Shown one piece after another: positions 49,112 to 60,896 of a stretch of DNA of 64,000 nt. Position 1 is the first letter of the stretch, and every line of letters starts with the position of its first letter. The position numbers and the translations under genes are program-made. This DNA comes from Angiostrongylus vasorum (taxonomy: Eukaryota; Nematoda; Chromadorea; Rhabditida; Metastrongylidae). The notes below the pieces were generated by a model, which was given only the letters and a program-made list of their open reading frames with translations, made no database searches and was not told the origin of the DNA. The DNA lies in contig JADANN010000251.1 of assembly GCA_018806985.1 (NCBI GenBank), forward strand, positions 258,001 to 322,000, read 5' to 3'.

Positions 49112-50930
49112 TTTCGCTCTTCTTTTACAAGTTCTCGAAGACATCTTCGTTTCATGTAGATTATTGACGAAGCAGAATATCGGAATGGCAGTAACAGAAA
49201 TGAGAAACCACCATAGTTTTTTCTAACCATTAATTGAGGGTATTCTGATCTTTCCTTCGCTTTTTGCGTCATTCTGGCTTCTCGTGTAAGAAGCCTAACG
49301 CGAACCTTGGAGCTATAAAAATTCTATCTTAAAACACTTGAAACACTTCGGTTTGTTGCACATCAACGCATTCATAGAAGTTTTGATCGACTAAGAACTG
49401 AAACCACAGTAAGCATCTACAGGACACTCAATAGCATAACTGAAATTTTGAATCTCGAACCGGTACAGGAAGAGCGAGCGGACTATCGCCATCTATCAGC
49501 ACCCGCTGTTAAGCCATAGTTTTAGCTGAGTTCGACATTTTAATTGATATTCTGGTTGGGGTTTCGCTAAAATGCACTGATGAGAGTTGGGAAGGCACTA
49601 GGGGCATGCTATTCCAGTTTTAATACAAGTCTAATTAGTATAAATTTCTATTTCAGGAACAAATTCTGCGAGAAAAAAATGCGGATAAGGAAGATCTCAT
49701 TGATGAAACCAAGAAGAAGTCAACTGTCATTTCTTAATATTTTCTTCACTTTGGTAATATTTCATATAATATGTTCTACCATCCAACAACTGTTTGTTAC
49801 AAAACTTGGAATATGAGTGGAACTATTGTTTTGTAAAATGGCCCTTATGAACAGATTGTATCAAATGGAAAGAAATATAGCAAGTGAGCAAATGTGGTTC
49901 AACAGCTGTGGACTGTTGACGAACTTAAAGGAAATTGGTGTTGGTCAGCATGATACATGTGGACGGTGGTGATTAATGGATAACTGGTGCGAGCCGTGGG
50001 CATTAGCTCGTTGCCGAGGTGAATAATCTGCTGATATCGAGGCTATTTACATAGCACATCGAGGAACATGGTTGAGTGCTAACCAGAAGTGACCATGCGC
50101 TTGCCTTAAGACCTAGATCAACCCAGTCGAAGGACAAATCTACTCAACTAAACCTTGCTGAGAAATGAATAAGAATCACGTGAGAGGTGATCAACGGGTG
50201 TTTCGAACATCAGTAAACTCTCACTTTTATTTTGGAAAGTCCAACGAAGGAGCCACGCGCGCTCCCTTTTTCAAAACACACTTAAATTAGAAAGCGTTAT
50301 AGAAATATTATGTGTTGTCATTGTATTTCAAGCAACGAAAGTCCATTGTATACCTCTTACACCCTGCAAAGATTTCCTTGGTGCTCGTTCCCGTCACTCA
50401 GAGATTCACGAGGCTCCAAAATACAAGAGATAATTTTATCCTTCTGTTTAGCCTTTTGAGGTAAAAAATATTTATATCAGGTGTGTTGCTCAGGGGTACG
50501 AGTAGCGAGTAGTAGTAACGCAGTGGTTAGATGCGCTTCGAAATATAGGCGAGTCGGTTGCTGGTTCGATGCCGCTCTTCTGGCATACGAAACCTTGCAT
50601 CCCTTCGTGATCGGCGAATTGGCAGCAGAGCTGTCTGGAACGATACCAGTAATGATTCGATACATCGGTAGGCCATAATCAGTCGTTGGTTAAATGTTTT
50701 TATTCTCCGAAGCGAAGAAGAAAAAATCAAGTAGGGGTTTTAAAAAACGTCCGAAATGAAGTTATGAACCAGGCACCTTGGCTGAATACAGATGCGATGG
50801 ATTCATCGGGATGAACGCAGTCGTTATTACAGGAGGTTCTCATGACGGCAGCTTCCATCGGAACGAAGGAGATAGAAGAAAACAGAACCAAGAGTAGAGA
50901 GATATAGAGAACAGGCCTAATACGAAACAT
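47443..50930 (-). CDS. Apparent secreted protein, exons only partly resolved
   Basis: Exon 50777-50930 encodes a signal peptide (MFRIRPVLYISLLLVLFSS...), then a short Cys-containing segment (RTSCNNDCVHPDESIA), with donor AAG|GTGCCT in phase 1. Exon 48474-48578 is well supported (acceptor TTTTTACAG, donor CAA|GTGAGT, phase 0 on both sides; ENSPFYVNLVVKNSEF). A further candidate exon starts at 48143 after TTCTCAG (DSVCFDDVR). A longer open stretch at 47443-47698 (TRFTVLYPSSKNVICVIVRL, IYSSWNDGKALQERLQ) after acceptor AAACCCAG looks coding. A possible exon near 49440-49505 (RVLIDGDSPLALP) would join the 48578 exon in phase. At least one junction is missing. No family recognised; it is likely an extracellular or membrane-anchored protein. 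Confidence 0.45.
49033..49113. repeat. (TA)n then (TTTA)n microsatellite
   Basis: About 24 TA units run directly into about eight TTTA units. Open frames across it are artefacts. Confidence 0.95.
50495..50690 (+). mobile_element. tRNA-derived SINE with good A and B boxes
   Basis: TAACGCAGTGGTTAGATGCG (box A region) and GGTTCGATGCC (box B) are followed by the family body CTTGCATCCCTTCGTGATCG and GATACATCGGTAGGCC. The 3' tail is missing. It overlaps the first intron of the secreted-protein gene on the opposite strand. Confidence 0.65.
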
Positions 50931-51179
50931 TTAAGAAGAAAGTGTTTCACTTTGAAGAAATTATTTGGTAAATGTAGAATGAAGTCAGATTTTATTGAAG
51001 GCGTGGAAGACAGTACTACTAACTTCGATATGGAATATATCACTGTTAACATTGTTGGAAAGTGATGTTTACTTCCATATTTAGGACCACATCATCACCA
51101 GGTATTGACAGATGTCTTGTAAAATGAACAATCCTCCAAGATTACTTCTAGAGTTCTATAATAATGGTGACTTCCCAAC

Positions 51180-51535
51180 AGTTTACCCTCTCATTGTTGC
51201 TAGCAGGTGTTCCTGGATGTCGGTACAGAAAGGGTATTCATCCCCTCAGCTAGGTCTCCCAAACTGAGTCCGACAATTTCATCCGGAGGTCCAGCTAAGA
51301 GTAAACCAATACCAAGAATCACCATCGTACTGATACCAATCTAGCCACATAGTGGCAAACCCCCCTCTGATCTACAAGGGCAGCGACTGCCTGGAGTAGT
51401 GACGACCGGAGCATGGCTTTCTCTATGCTGACCTAGGGACTCAAGGGAAGCACAATGGTTAACCTAGCAAGTGTAAGTTGTGCTAGGGTCCCGACAACCA
51501 GTGAAGGCGGGCCATCCAACCATCCAAGTATAATG
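51180..51535 (+). mobile_element. Dispersed repeat D, copy 4
   Basis: Contains GTGTTCCTGGATGTCGGTAC, CAAACCCCCCTCTGATCTAC and the 3' end CAACCAGTGAAGGCGGGCC then ATCCAACCATCCAAGTATAA. It lacks a few dozen bases of the 5' end. Confidence 0.65.
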
Positions 51536-53755
51536 GTGATGAAGGCATTCCTACGCGAGCACTGCAAACTATTTTGATCGTCCCATAAAAAACATTTTTA
51601 AGGAAATTCAACAACCACCGACAAGAACGACGTCTTTCTATCTATCTATTGATGTGTTTCAGACTTGGGAACAACTGACCATGGCCGAATCTGTCAGCAG
51701 GAGATAGGAATTGAACAGAAGAATTAGCCTGACTTGCATCGTCATCCCTACTTTTGCCACCGATGAAGAAAAATGTGAGAAAAAAAAACTTCAGAAAAAC
51801 CTACATCTCCTCTTGGTAGAGCAAGAGGATTTGCATTTTAAAGGCAAAGGTCTGTACAGTCCTAAGAACCAGCTTTCATTTGGCTTCGTTATAAATAACC
51901 AGTACTTTCCTGAAGCGTTGTACTAAACTGGGGTTGGTAAGTAGTATATTTTCAGCGAATAAAGTTGGATATGAGCGATACGCTGGTTTAGAGCTGAAAG
52001 CGGCCGTTGCATTCGCACCCTATTCTTCCACATGATGTCACACCGTCGCCAATGTGTTAAAATTATTATAAACGTACTGCTAACAGCGTAGAAACATTAG
52101 ATCGTATAGGAATAAGATAAAACAAACAAGGATAACGAAGAAGACAGAAATATAAGAAGGAGAACAACTGGAAAGATTCGGCTTGCTACACTGGTTGGTC
52201 GACAAGCCGCAAAATTCGCTGATATACTGAAAGAACTCGAGGGTATAAAACCTGTTCTTGATCCAAAAGGGTTAACGCATTTCTATTGCGATGACCCTGA
52301 GTTGCACTGACACCGCTACCTCGGAATTCCGGCGAGCCATAATTGACCAGCTCTCAAAGTTTCAAAGAGAACACAAGATTACAAAACCTCAAGGCACAGT
52401 CGAACCCTCACCAGAATTCATCATATCCATAATCATGATAATCATGATTGCGAGACATTAGTGAAGACGGGTCATACAGTTCTTTCGCGACGAAGCACGA
52501 TTTTCGAAAACTGCCGATAATTTTGTAGAGTATTTCAGGAACTCAGAACTTCATAGAATTATAAAAGACTAGAAGAGACCATCTAATACTCATAAGGTAT
52601 CATAACAGCTGGCAACATAAGAGAAATGGTGGGAGCCGTCATGTTGTCCCTATAGGGAGGAAACCTCTCTGGTTCAATTCCTTTCGTCTCCAAAATATTG
52701 GTCATCAAACAAAACGAAAAATAATGGAAGAAATAGCTCCCACGAGTTCTAGAAAATCAGAATTTCGCCTATATACAACGAAACAACCTGTGTAGTGTAG
52801 GAAAATACTGTGAAATTCAGTGGTTTTTATTGAAATTAATAAAATTCATTGATTTGTGGAAAGTTGATCCAAGGTTGAAAGAGGTCACTATTTCTCTGCA
52901 TCGTGTTACTCCCGCTGAGGCAGCGTCGCCGCATAAGGTTATGCACGGTAGTACCTCTGTAATAACTGAGAAGGATACTTAAGAAAGCATCTTACTATCT
53001 TTGTTCCTTCAAATTTTATCTAGTGACCATTCTTTAATAAGGAAATATTCGTAAATGTACTATTAACAACGTTCAAACATCGAATCATTAAGCAACGGAG
53101 AAGGCCAGAAGCGTTTCTTTAGAAGGAACCGGTAGCGAAAAGGGAACAAAATACGTCTTGTTAATGGAATTGCTCCGTCCTTTGTTCAGTTCACGTTATC
53201 GCGTAAGTAAACCAATGATAAACTCAGTCAGTTGACCATCAAGCTCTTCTGAATTCATAAGTTATCGATCGATGTTCCTGATCAGGAGAACACGAATGCG
53301 ATTTCACCGGAAGCTTTCGTATGACTTCTACTCAAAGTTCCGTTGTGTTAATTTTTCCCTCACCGTACAATAAAAAATGTGTTCCCGAAGTACTACGAGA
53401 TGTAGCAACTGTTCATGACTTTGCAAAAGTATTACAAGAACTCCTACAAGCGTTGCTGATTGTTGACTCTTTCATGTGACCTGTTTGCGAGCTTTGTTTA
53501 TGGAAATATCGGACTGATTATTTGTAATCTGATCCAGAAAACGGTGAACGTCATCTATGCAACGTCCACAATTTTGCACTTCCACGTACCTCACGGTCGC
53601 TAGCGATCTTCCAATCGATCTGGGTTAACTACCGCAGCCAAGAAAACCCATTTTACTCTTCGCGAATCACATACGAATGGTTAATGTGTTACTTTTCGTT
53701 TTGAAGCCTTTGTCTTATATCTGAAGCATAGTTTTTTCTGTTTTTTCGTCCAGAT
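51536..53755. other. Intergenic, with one coding-like relic
   Basis: No confident gene. Around 52165-52430 two plus-strand frames separated by a frameshift look coding-like (GKIRLATLVGRQAAKFADIL, then SEFRRAIIDQLSKFQREHK). The first resembles the start of an RTE-type endonuclease only loosely. This may be a small retroelement or pseudogene relic. The rest is AT-rich and featureless. Confidence 0.3.
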
Positions 53756-56700
53756 ATGTGGTCAGTGCTCTTATTTTCCGTTTGTTCCACTCTGTTTATG
53801 ACCGTTCGAGCACAAGATGATCCAGAAGGAATCGACGATGAAGGAGCGGATGCCGAAAGTGAGCATCTGCAACTCCTGATTTTCTTGATATCGATATCAT
53901 AGTCTGATCAATGGAGTCAGTTACCGAAAAAAGGCTTATGATAATGGCGCATCTGGTAAAACGAAAGCACTACTTTGGTTGCTGGAAATAATGGTGCTTT
54001 TGAGTGTTGGTTATCTGAATGATAGAAACTGCATCTGACGTACTGGTATGGTTGATTTCTTCACATATCGATAATGGGAGGGTTCTGAAAGATGGGGAAA
54101 GTGGAGGTTCAACAATTATTTTTGTTTATTTTCCCATTCTATAATAATATACCGTTTTTCATCAATCGTTTTCCTAGGAGCGATCCAAATCGTTAGTAAA
54201 GTAGGGAGTTTTACATATTCTACAGAATAATGAGCTCTCAGTACAGCTATCGTCCGGTTATTTTCTCTGTCGACTACAGCAAATGTGCTGCATGTACTGC
54301 ACAAATGTACCCTAAAAATTTTTTGTGCTTAGGCTAACCTTTTCTAGTCAACCTAAGAGTTTGTTTGATAAGGAGGAACCTTCCCAAAAGGTTTTCTCTT
54401 GCCTGAAGTGAAGTTTATGTTAACCCAAAAAGGGTAATTAATAACAATTCCTTCTCGAGGAAATCTCGCGCATTTCTGTACGGATTTCTTTTCAGCAATT
54501 TACAATAAGACATATAGCGAATACCAGACGGATCTTGAAAGAACCATTTTTAAGGATTACCTGAATACAAGAAGGCCTGTGAGAAACATCTCGAGGCCAA
54601 CAGACGTGAGCCTTCATTTCCATATTGTGCATGTGTCAATCAATCAGCAGGAGCAAACGATGACGGTCCACGGTCACCTTTATATGGTTAGTTATTCGTT
54701 ATCAGACTAGATATTTCATTAGCATTGTCCTCTACTTAGAAATCTTTACGAGATTGTTGCTTTAGCTGTAGAATGCAGCATAGTCTCCTAAAATTCCAAG
54801 GGATAAATCACAATGTCCAATACTTCAGCGCATGTCCCTAGCACATTGCTCGCTAGCATTGAATAGTACAAAATGACGTGCTTCCAAGGTTTAGACATGG
54901 ATTGATGAATTTCTTGGCTGGGATGTAACGGCCTTCAACGGAATTCGCATAACAAGATGCTCAAAATGGAGAGTTTGGCAGCCGAAGATCAAAGTGGCCA
55001 ACAGTGTCGCTGGCATCTACTCCGCCTTCGAGATCTCCACCCATGCACACGTACTGCTGCAGTCACTTGGGAAAGAGGCGTGTGCTTAGGGCTGATTTAG
55101 CCGTCTAAAAAAGTGAAGAATAAAATAAGCGAGCATAGAAACCACTCAGACGGCTCCAAACTCTTTCACTAAACATTAAAATGTTATCCTACCCTATATG
55201 GCTTATAAAGAACCATTTCAACATTAATACAGTGAAGCAATCTTCTGAGTCCCTCCCAGCGGTTTACCGCTTCATCGTGGCTGTGAGGTGTTCCTAGGTG
55301 TCGGGCTGTGATGTACAGCGGGTGAATTCATCCCCTGACAGGATCTCCCAAGCTGAGAAGGAGTCCGGCGTTTCCACCAGGATGCTCAGCTAAGAGTAAA
55401 CCAATAGCAGGGTCCACCACCGTCTTGGTATCGAATTAGTCGCATGGTGGCAAATCTCCCTCGGATCCACAAGGGCCACGACTGCCTGTGCTGGTGACGA
55501 CATGGGGCAAACTTTCACCAGGCTGTCCTCGGGATTTCAGGGGAACCACAATGGCTTAACCAGCAAATCTCCGAAAAAATGGAGGTTATGCTAGGGCCCG
55601 CACAACCAGTGAGGACGGGCAGTCCAAGTATGCAAGTATCCAAGTAATTTTTTGAGTTATCGATTAACCAATATTGTATTGTTGAGCGTGATTTCAAAAT
55701 AGTTTAGAAAGTATATTTCTTCGATTTTAGCAAGCCAAAGTGGAAATGTATCCGACGTTTTCGATCAAGGTTGGTTGCAATCTGGACTATGCCGATTTTC
55801 CACGAGACGTGAACTCGTGTTCGTTGTCAGTATTCGCTAAGCAGCGAATGAGTGAGGTGCATTACGTTCCGGACATCAAATATTTACACCTTAAATAAAC
55901 TTGAGGAACAGCTGTTTTTTTCTACTCATTGCGCTTATTTAGGTTCGTTTGAGGAATTACTACAATATGCCACCGACACTCTCTATAGGTGAGTGAAGTC
56001 CAGAACCGCTTCTCGAACACCTTTTCGTAAACTCGACCGCCTGGATTTGCCGAATGTGAGCTAATTCGCAAACGTTGGCGTACGTGTCCCTGAAATTCTG
56101 ACCAACTATCGGCTTAAGTTCTGCAAAATTTAACCGTACATTACCTTTGCTGGAAAGCCAGTATGTGTGATACTACATATCCAACTGTTTTGCAAAAAGC
56201 AGAGAAGCGTTTACTATTCGAAGCACGCATCTATCAACTATCTACAGGTGGGCTACAATTGACACGACCGATATTCTGTTCAAGTCGCTTAATATTTCCT
56301 AGTAGTCTGTTTAGCCTTCACAACAATTTTGTTGGCTTAGTGTTGCAAATTTAGGGCATGACCTTTTTCCCAAATGTTCAATTTGCATACCAATTCACTC
56401 TCTGTTGTCTACAACGCGAACACTTTTGTCAAACTAATCTCTGTGTGTGTGAAAACCTGAGAGGCGGAATTCGATCGTTCTATCGTGAATTGAAGTGATC
56501 TTGCGCTGCAGCCAAAGCCCTTACTAAGCGAATGTGGGGATTGAACCACTCTCTCCAGGTTTAACATTTAGATAGAGGAAAAGTAGATAAAGTGTAGATG
56601 AAGATGGGGTTGGAAACCTACTGCCTGATGCTCGTCGAATTAATAACCAACATTCCAGGATGGGGAAGCCAAGCGGACAAGCGGATAATCTCTGATTTCG

Positions 56701-59700
56701 AGATTCTTAATGTGTCTAACCATCTCACATACTACAAGCACGGGAATACCTCGACTCTGGAGCCGATCACGGCAAATGAAATGGCTGTGTCTTGGTGGGA
56801 GAATTTCTTCCTTCTATACTTAGACGTTTAGTTCCCTCCACACCTAATCAAGTGGAAATTTCAGGACGGTGCTGCACACGACCATCCATTTCCAAAGACA
56901 CAGTGTAATGTTCGGTATCAGCATTGTTCTTCCATGCCTAGTGAGTGTTCTAATTCAAGGCCTAGTGGAACTAAGATTCAGAGTCTCTCTCTTATAGGAA
57001 ATTCTGCTGTCATGAAAGTTGCGAACCTTTTCGCTTGTCTAAGAAATCGTTACGTAGACTAATAACAGAGTGAATACACTAGAATTTCTGAAGAACTAAA
57101 CTCACAGATTCTGATTTTTGTCGTCGCTTTGGATTAAAATGTGGTAGGAGGGCACATCTTCATTAAAGAGCTTCGTTAAGGCATTCAGACCGCATGAATG
57201 ATATATGACTGATATCACTCCCTGATTGCTTCTTTTTGTCGTACCATGTTTTTCTACCACAGCTTTGGTTCAAATCGACATCCTACATCACTTACCTATG
57301 TACCTAGCGCGGAAGAGCCGTTTCTACAGGTTGTAATTCACAAAGAAAAAACTGTTTATTGGAGCAATTCAGTACGTGCCATGAGTCCAGTAACGATTTC
57401 TTTGCCTCTTGCAAAGCGAAGTGAGAAGAGAAGCATACCGTTGCTAGTCATGTAGGTATTGAAACGATGTTTCAACTTGCACCACCGAAGGTCGATGTTT
57501 GCAAACACCTCGTCCGTGATTGGATAGTAGACCAATGGGCGAATTGGATGTAATTGTAGTGTGAATGTTTAATCGACGTTACCTAAATTATTGATTTCGG
57601 TAGTTCTAGACAGTCATAGTGAGCGTGTTCATAAACAGTACGGGTTTTGGCCCCTTATTCCACCAGCTATATTCCAAAGGTTGTACACAGAAAGAAATCC
57701 ATGCCACAGTTTACAATACTTTCGAAAGAGTTATATGCAGAAAGGTTTCTTAGATAGCTACAACATGTGTTGATCTTCCTGCCGTCTTTTTCAAGAAATC
57801 TGAAGTTGTGATATCTCGATATCGCGTTTCCATTTCTCGATCTTTGGGATATGCTCAGATGGATAGATACAGCACAATAATTCGACTAAAAATCAAATTC
57901 AAATGCATCCTATCCTTCGCGATCCTCTTCATGTTTACTTAACAATTTCTCCATGGATTTATCAAATAAAAAGGACGCGTGTGGCGCAGTGATCGGAGGC
58001 GACCTGCAATACACACGTGGAATAGATCTCCGCACCTTTGGCCCACCAAGCCTTCCATCCCTCCGAGGTCGGCAAATTGGTACCACACCAGTCTGGGAGG
58101 ATAGCAGCACTGGCTCGATACATCGGTAGGCCACCGCGAGTCATTTTAAAGACCAGGTATGCATTCCATCACCTCCAAACGATCTTTAGTGAATTCGAGT
58201 GCATGGCACATCCCTCGGGGATTGATCAACGCCCAGAGCTTTGTCCTTTATCCTTTATTATTTACCAAATATGTCTGAATGGCTAGGATGAATGAAAGCC
58301 ATGTATATCTATACTCTAATGAATGGAAAAGTGTTAAGTACCTTACACATCATAAAAAAATGATGTCGCCTTAGTATGTCCATATGAACAACATTACCTG
58401 CTACAGCTTTATTTATCATCACTACATCTTTTGATGGCAGCTCTATTCAGGAAGTCGTTTTGCCTGTGTGGAAAGCAAACGAGTCTTCCTGTGCTGTGAG
58501 TTCATAGCCGAAGACTTTGACTGCAACTGTTCGTCTCTTTCACAGCTTAATCCCAGACACCAGTCACAAGTGGTAAAAAAAGAACTGCCAAAAAACTAAA
58601 GTAATAAGCAATAGAAAAAATTGTAGAAAAGGAATGGGACACATTTAGGTTTGCATCTCAGACCATATACATTGCATATAATTCGTAGCTTGAAAGAAAT
58701 TGCCGTTTGTTCATAAAAAACTATTTGAATAGAGCAAAATGTTATAAACGGGCGGCTTATTGTTAAGAAAAGCGCATTTTGTACATAACTGATAATCACC
58801 GTGGAGAATAGGGGTGTGATAGAGAGCAATAGAAGCAGTAGAAGGCAGTATTAGCTCGATCCACTCCGTCTCTAGAAAGGGGAAAAGCGTGTCACTGGAA
58901 CCAGAGCCTATCGATGCATGAAGTCAGTGTTTTTATTCTCCGAGAAAAGTCGAGTACTAATTACGTACTTCGGGAAAGTGAACGGCTTGGTTCGCTTTGA
59001 CATAATTAAACCAAGAGCCATATATTGTCATACAACTCGAACCATGCGCTTCAGTGCGCGCCCATGTTTTGCAATTCTGCTAGCAACTACTACGCTATTA
59101 CTGATAGCAGTGAGTGGTATTGGCTTAACTTTTAGGTGTCAGCGTCATTCAACGTACTATCCTTCTTTCTTCCTTCTCTCATCCATTCGATTTACACATT
59201 GATTTCAAACGTCATTATCCAGGTAGTTCAATCTACGAGAAATGAGAAAGCATGCATCAGTAAAGTTGGCAAAGATTTCAGGCAGTATTTCTTCAAGAAT
59301 TGGTAAACGGCATACCACTTGCTTCCAGTAGAGTGCCGAATTCAGGTGAGGAATTGAATTTAGAAGAAAAGCACTAACATAAAGATTCATGCCACCGTTC
59401 GTTTATCTTTCTGGTGCTCTACACATGAAAAAATCAGAGTTATTATCCGGAAGTAATCACGATATCCACTCAAAGTTTTCATTCCTTTCATCCATTCATT
59501 CAATTTCCAGTCTCATTAAAATACTAATAGGTATCAGGAGAACAACTCAGAACCCATGTGAGGATGATGTGCCTTCCTTTCGATATTGTAACAGTTTTGA
59601 GTGTCTTAAGAACCGGCAACTTAAACGGAATTTTATCGCTACATCCAGTGATATCGTTTCCTATGTTACTGAAGGACAGCAGCTGTTTCAGTGTTGTTCT

Positions 59701-59936
59701 ACAGCATCACAATGTTGTGCAATATGCTTTCCTTGCTGTTTCACATCCTGCTGATGGTTATGGAGCAGCAAACGAAGCCTTTCATAATTCGACCGTTTAT
59801 GCATGCCGTTGGAAAAGCGATCGCAATTCGCTTGCCACTGTCGTCAAAATCTCCTATCATCGCACTTCGAGTCGCAGTCGGACTGATCGTCCTGCTTTTG
59901 TATTTGATATTTATCTCCGTACTTTTGGTATTTTAG
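53756..59936 (+). CDS. Cys-loop ligand-gated ion channel subunit
   Basis: A pentameric ligand-gated channel subunit of the plasma membrane; the ligand cannot be told from sequence. The start ATG lies 2 bases after a TCCAG acceptor and encodes a signal peptide (MWSVLLFSVCSTLFMTVRAQ). Exons 53756-53858, 54496-54686, 54895-55050, 55731-55856, 55943-55988, 56659-56794 and 56865-56940 all join in phase. Visible marks are TWIDEFLGWD (loop D region), WQPKIKVANS (loop A region), a Cys loop with exactly 13 residues between cysteines (GCNLDYADFPRDVNSC), a loop-C region without vicinal cysteines (LNVSNHLTYYKHG), and M1 start SVMFGISIVLPCL. M2-like sequence is in 59055-59109 (ARPCFAILLATTTLLLIA); M3, a short intracellular loop and M4 are in 59692-59936, ending at TAG. 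The exons between M1 and M2 and the M2-M3 link are unresolved. It fits the divergent nematode LGC/ACR-like group. Confidence 0.82.
55250..55650 (+). mobile_element. Dispersed repeat D, copy 5, full length
   Basis: From GGTTTACCGCTTCATCGTGG through CAAATCTCCCTCGGATCCAC to CAACCAGTGAGGACGGGCA then GTCCAAGTATGCAAGTATCC. It lies in intron 3 of the channel gene, same orientation as the gene. Confidence 0.7.
57975..58265 (+). mobile_element. tRNA-derived SINE, full-length reference copy
   Basis: Head CGCGTGTGGCGCAGTGATCG (box A-like), then TTTGGCCCACCAAGCCTTCC, GATACATCGGTAGGCCACCG, and the tail GGGATTGATCAACGCCCAG...TTTGTCCTTTATCC. It lies within the unresolved M1-M2 intron region of the channel gene. 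This is the most complete copy in the window. Confidence 0.72.
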
Positions 59937-60025
59937 AGTTGCGATCACGGCCACGAATGAGCGTCTCAATATCGTTTCTTTCAAATTTGCGACGTAGAAG
60001 TGCACTAGAAGAGTTTTATGCGAAA

Positions 60026-60031
60026 AATAAA
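60026..60031 (+). terminator. Candidate polyadenylation signal of the channel gene
   Basis: AATAAA about 90 bases after the stop at 59934-59936. Confidence 0.4.
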
Positions 60032-60397
60032 CCATCAGAAGTGAAACGACCTCTAGAGAAGTCACATCGACTACAGCGCCCCATTACAAAGTGACTCCCG
60101 TACAAGTAGAGTTTTTCCAGAGATTTCTTTGACTTTCCAATTTTTTTTTTAGCATACAGATCTTTAACCCAGTGTAGACTCCAGATAATAATAGTAGTTC
60201 GCAACTTATGGCATAAATACACATGTGGTCCTTTTGACGCAAAGATCATCATAGATCCGATCACTTCTTTTTGTGCTGGTACGTCTAGCAGTAAATCCTA
60301 TGACCGACTTTCTATTAACCTCGGCATTGATCAAGTAATTTTTTCGTATTCTTGTTGAGCAAACGCGAGGTGTTATTTTATTCTTTATTCACGAACA

Positions 60398-60434
60398 AGC
60401 TGACGTTTCGGCGGATTTCGCCTTCCTCAGAGCT
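60398..60434 (-). ncRNA. Hammerhead-like ribozyme motif (core intact)
   Basis: The minus strand reads AGCT, CTGAGGA, A, a GGCG/CGCC hairpin with an AAATC loop, GAAA, C, GTCAGCT. It has the same sense as the endonuclease ORF and lies downstream of it. Confidence 0.55.
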
Positions 60435-60630
60435 TGGAAGGGTAAAGTTAAAAGCAATTTATTCGGCCAAACACCTCCTTAACCAAACAGAGAATTGCTG
60501 AACCAAAATTTCAATCACAATGAACAAAGAGTCTTTGCACACTCACCGCTATCTATGAGTCTTCCTCTGAGTATTTCGCGTGGAGACCAACCGCACAGAA
60601 TTCACACGGAGGCGTAATGTGCCCCTCTCA

Positions 60631-60896
60631 TCAGAATAATAGGCTTGTATACTGCCCAATATCACGCGTGATAATGAGGCATTCCTCCCTGCGGTTCATT
60701 TTCGGATTCTTGCAATTGATCCAGAATGCCTCGAGAATCTGCGCGCTTGTGTTCTCGATTCGTGTGCGAAGATCGTGACCCATACTTCAAAGTCCTCCCC
60801 GTTATGTCTCTGGGTCCCATGTGTGCCTAATGGGGTAATTGGTTTACGTTTACCGACTAGGTGTTCTTTTATGCACGCGTAACATTGGGAGTATAT
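60631..60896 (-). pseudogene. GIY-YIG endonuclease C-terminal fragment of a Penelope-like element
   Basis: The minus strand gives blocks typical of the Penelope endonuclease C terminus: CIKEHLVGKRK, TPLGTH, HNGEDFEVWVTIFAHES, then after one frameshift LEAFWINCKNPKMNRREECL and a stop TGA at 60631-60633. The N-terminal GIY-YIG motif and the reverse transcriptase are missing (5' truncation). It is a broken relic, interrupted at its upstream side by the RTE insertion. Confidence 0.65.
60882..60896. repeat. Target-site duplication of RTE copy 3 (left)
   Basis: ACATTGGGAGTATAT is repeated exactly at 62381-62395. Confidence 0.85.

Noticed and set aside
48955..49226. Open frames rich in Tyr-Ile and Phe-Ile-Tyr-Leu
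   Set aside because: Artefacts of the TA and TTTA microsatellite.
56200..56400. Plus-strand open frame of 63 codons as an extra channel exon
   Set aside because: Flanking channel exons already join in phase across this region, and the frame shows no channel motif.
57975..58050. Possible tRNA gene (box A and box B-like sequences)
   Set aside because: No cloverleaf or anticodon arm is convincing, and the sequence continues into the SINE body and tail shared with other copies.
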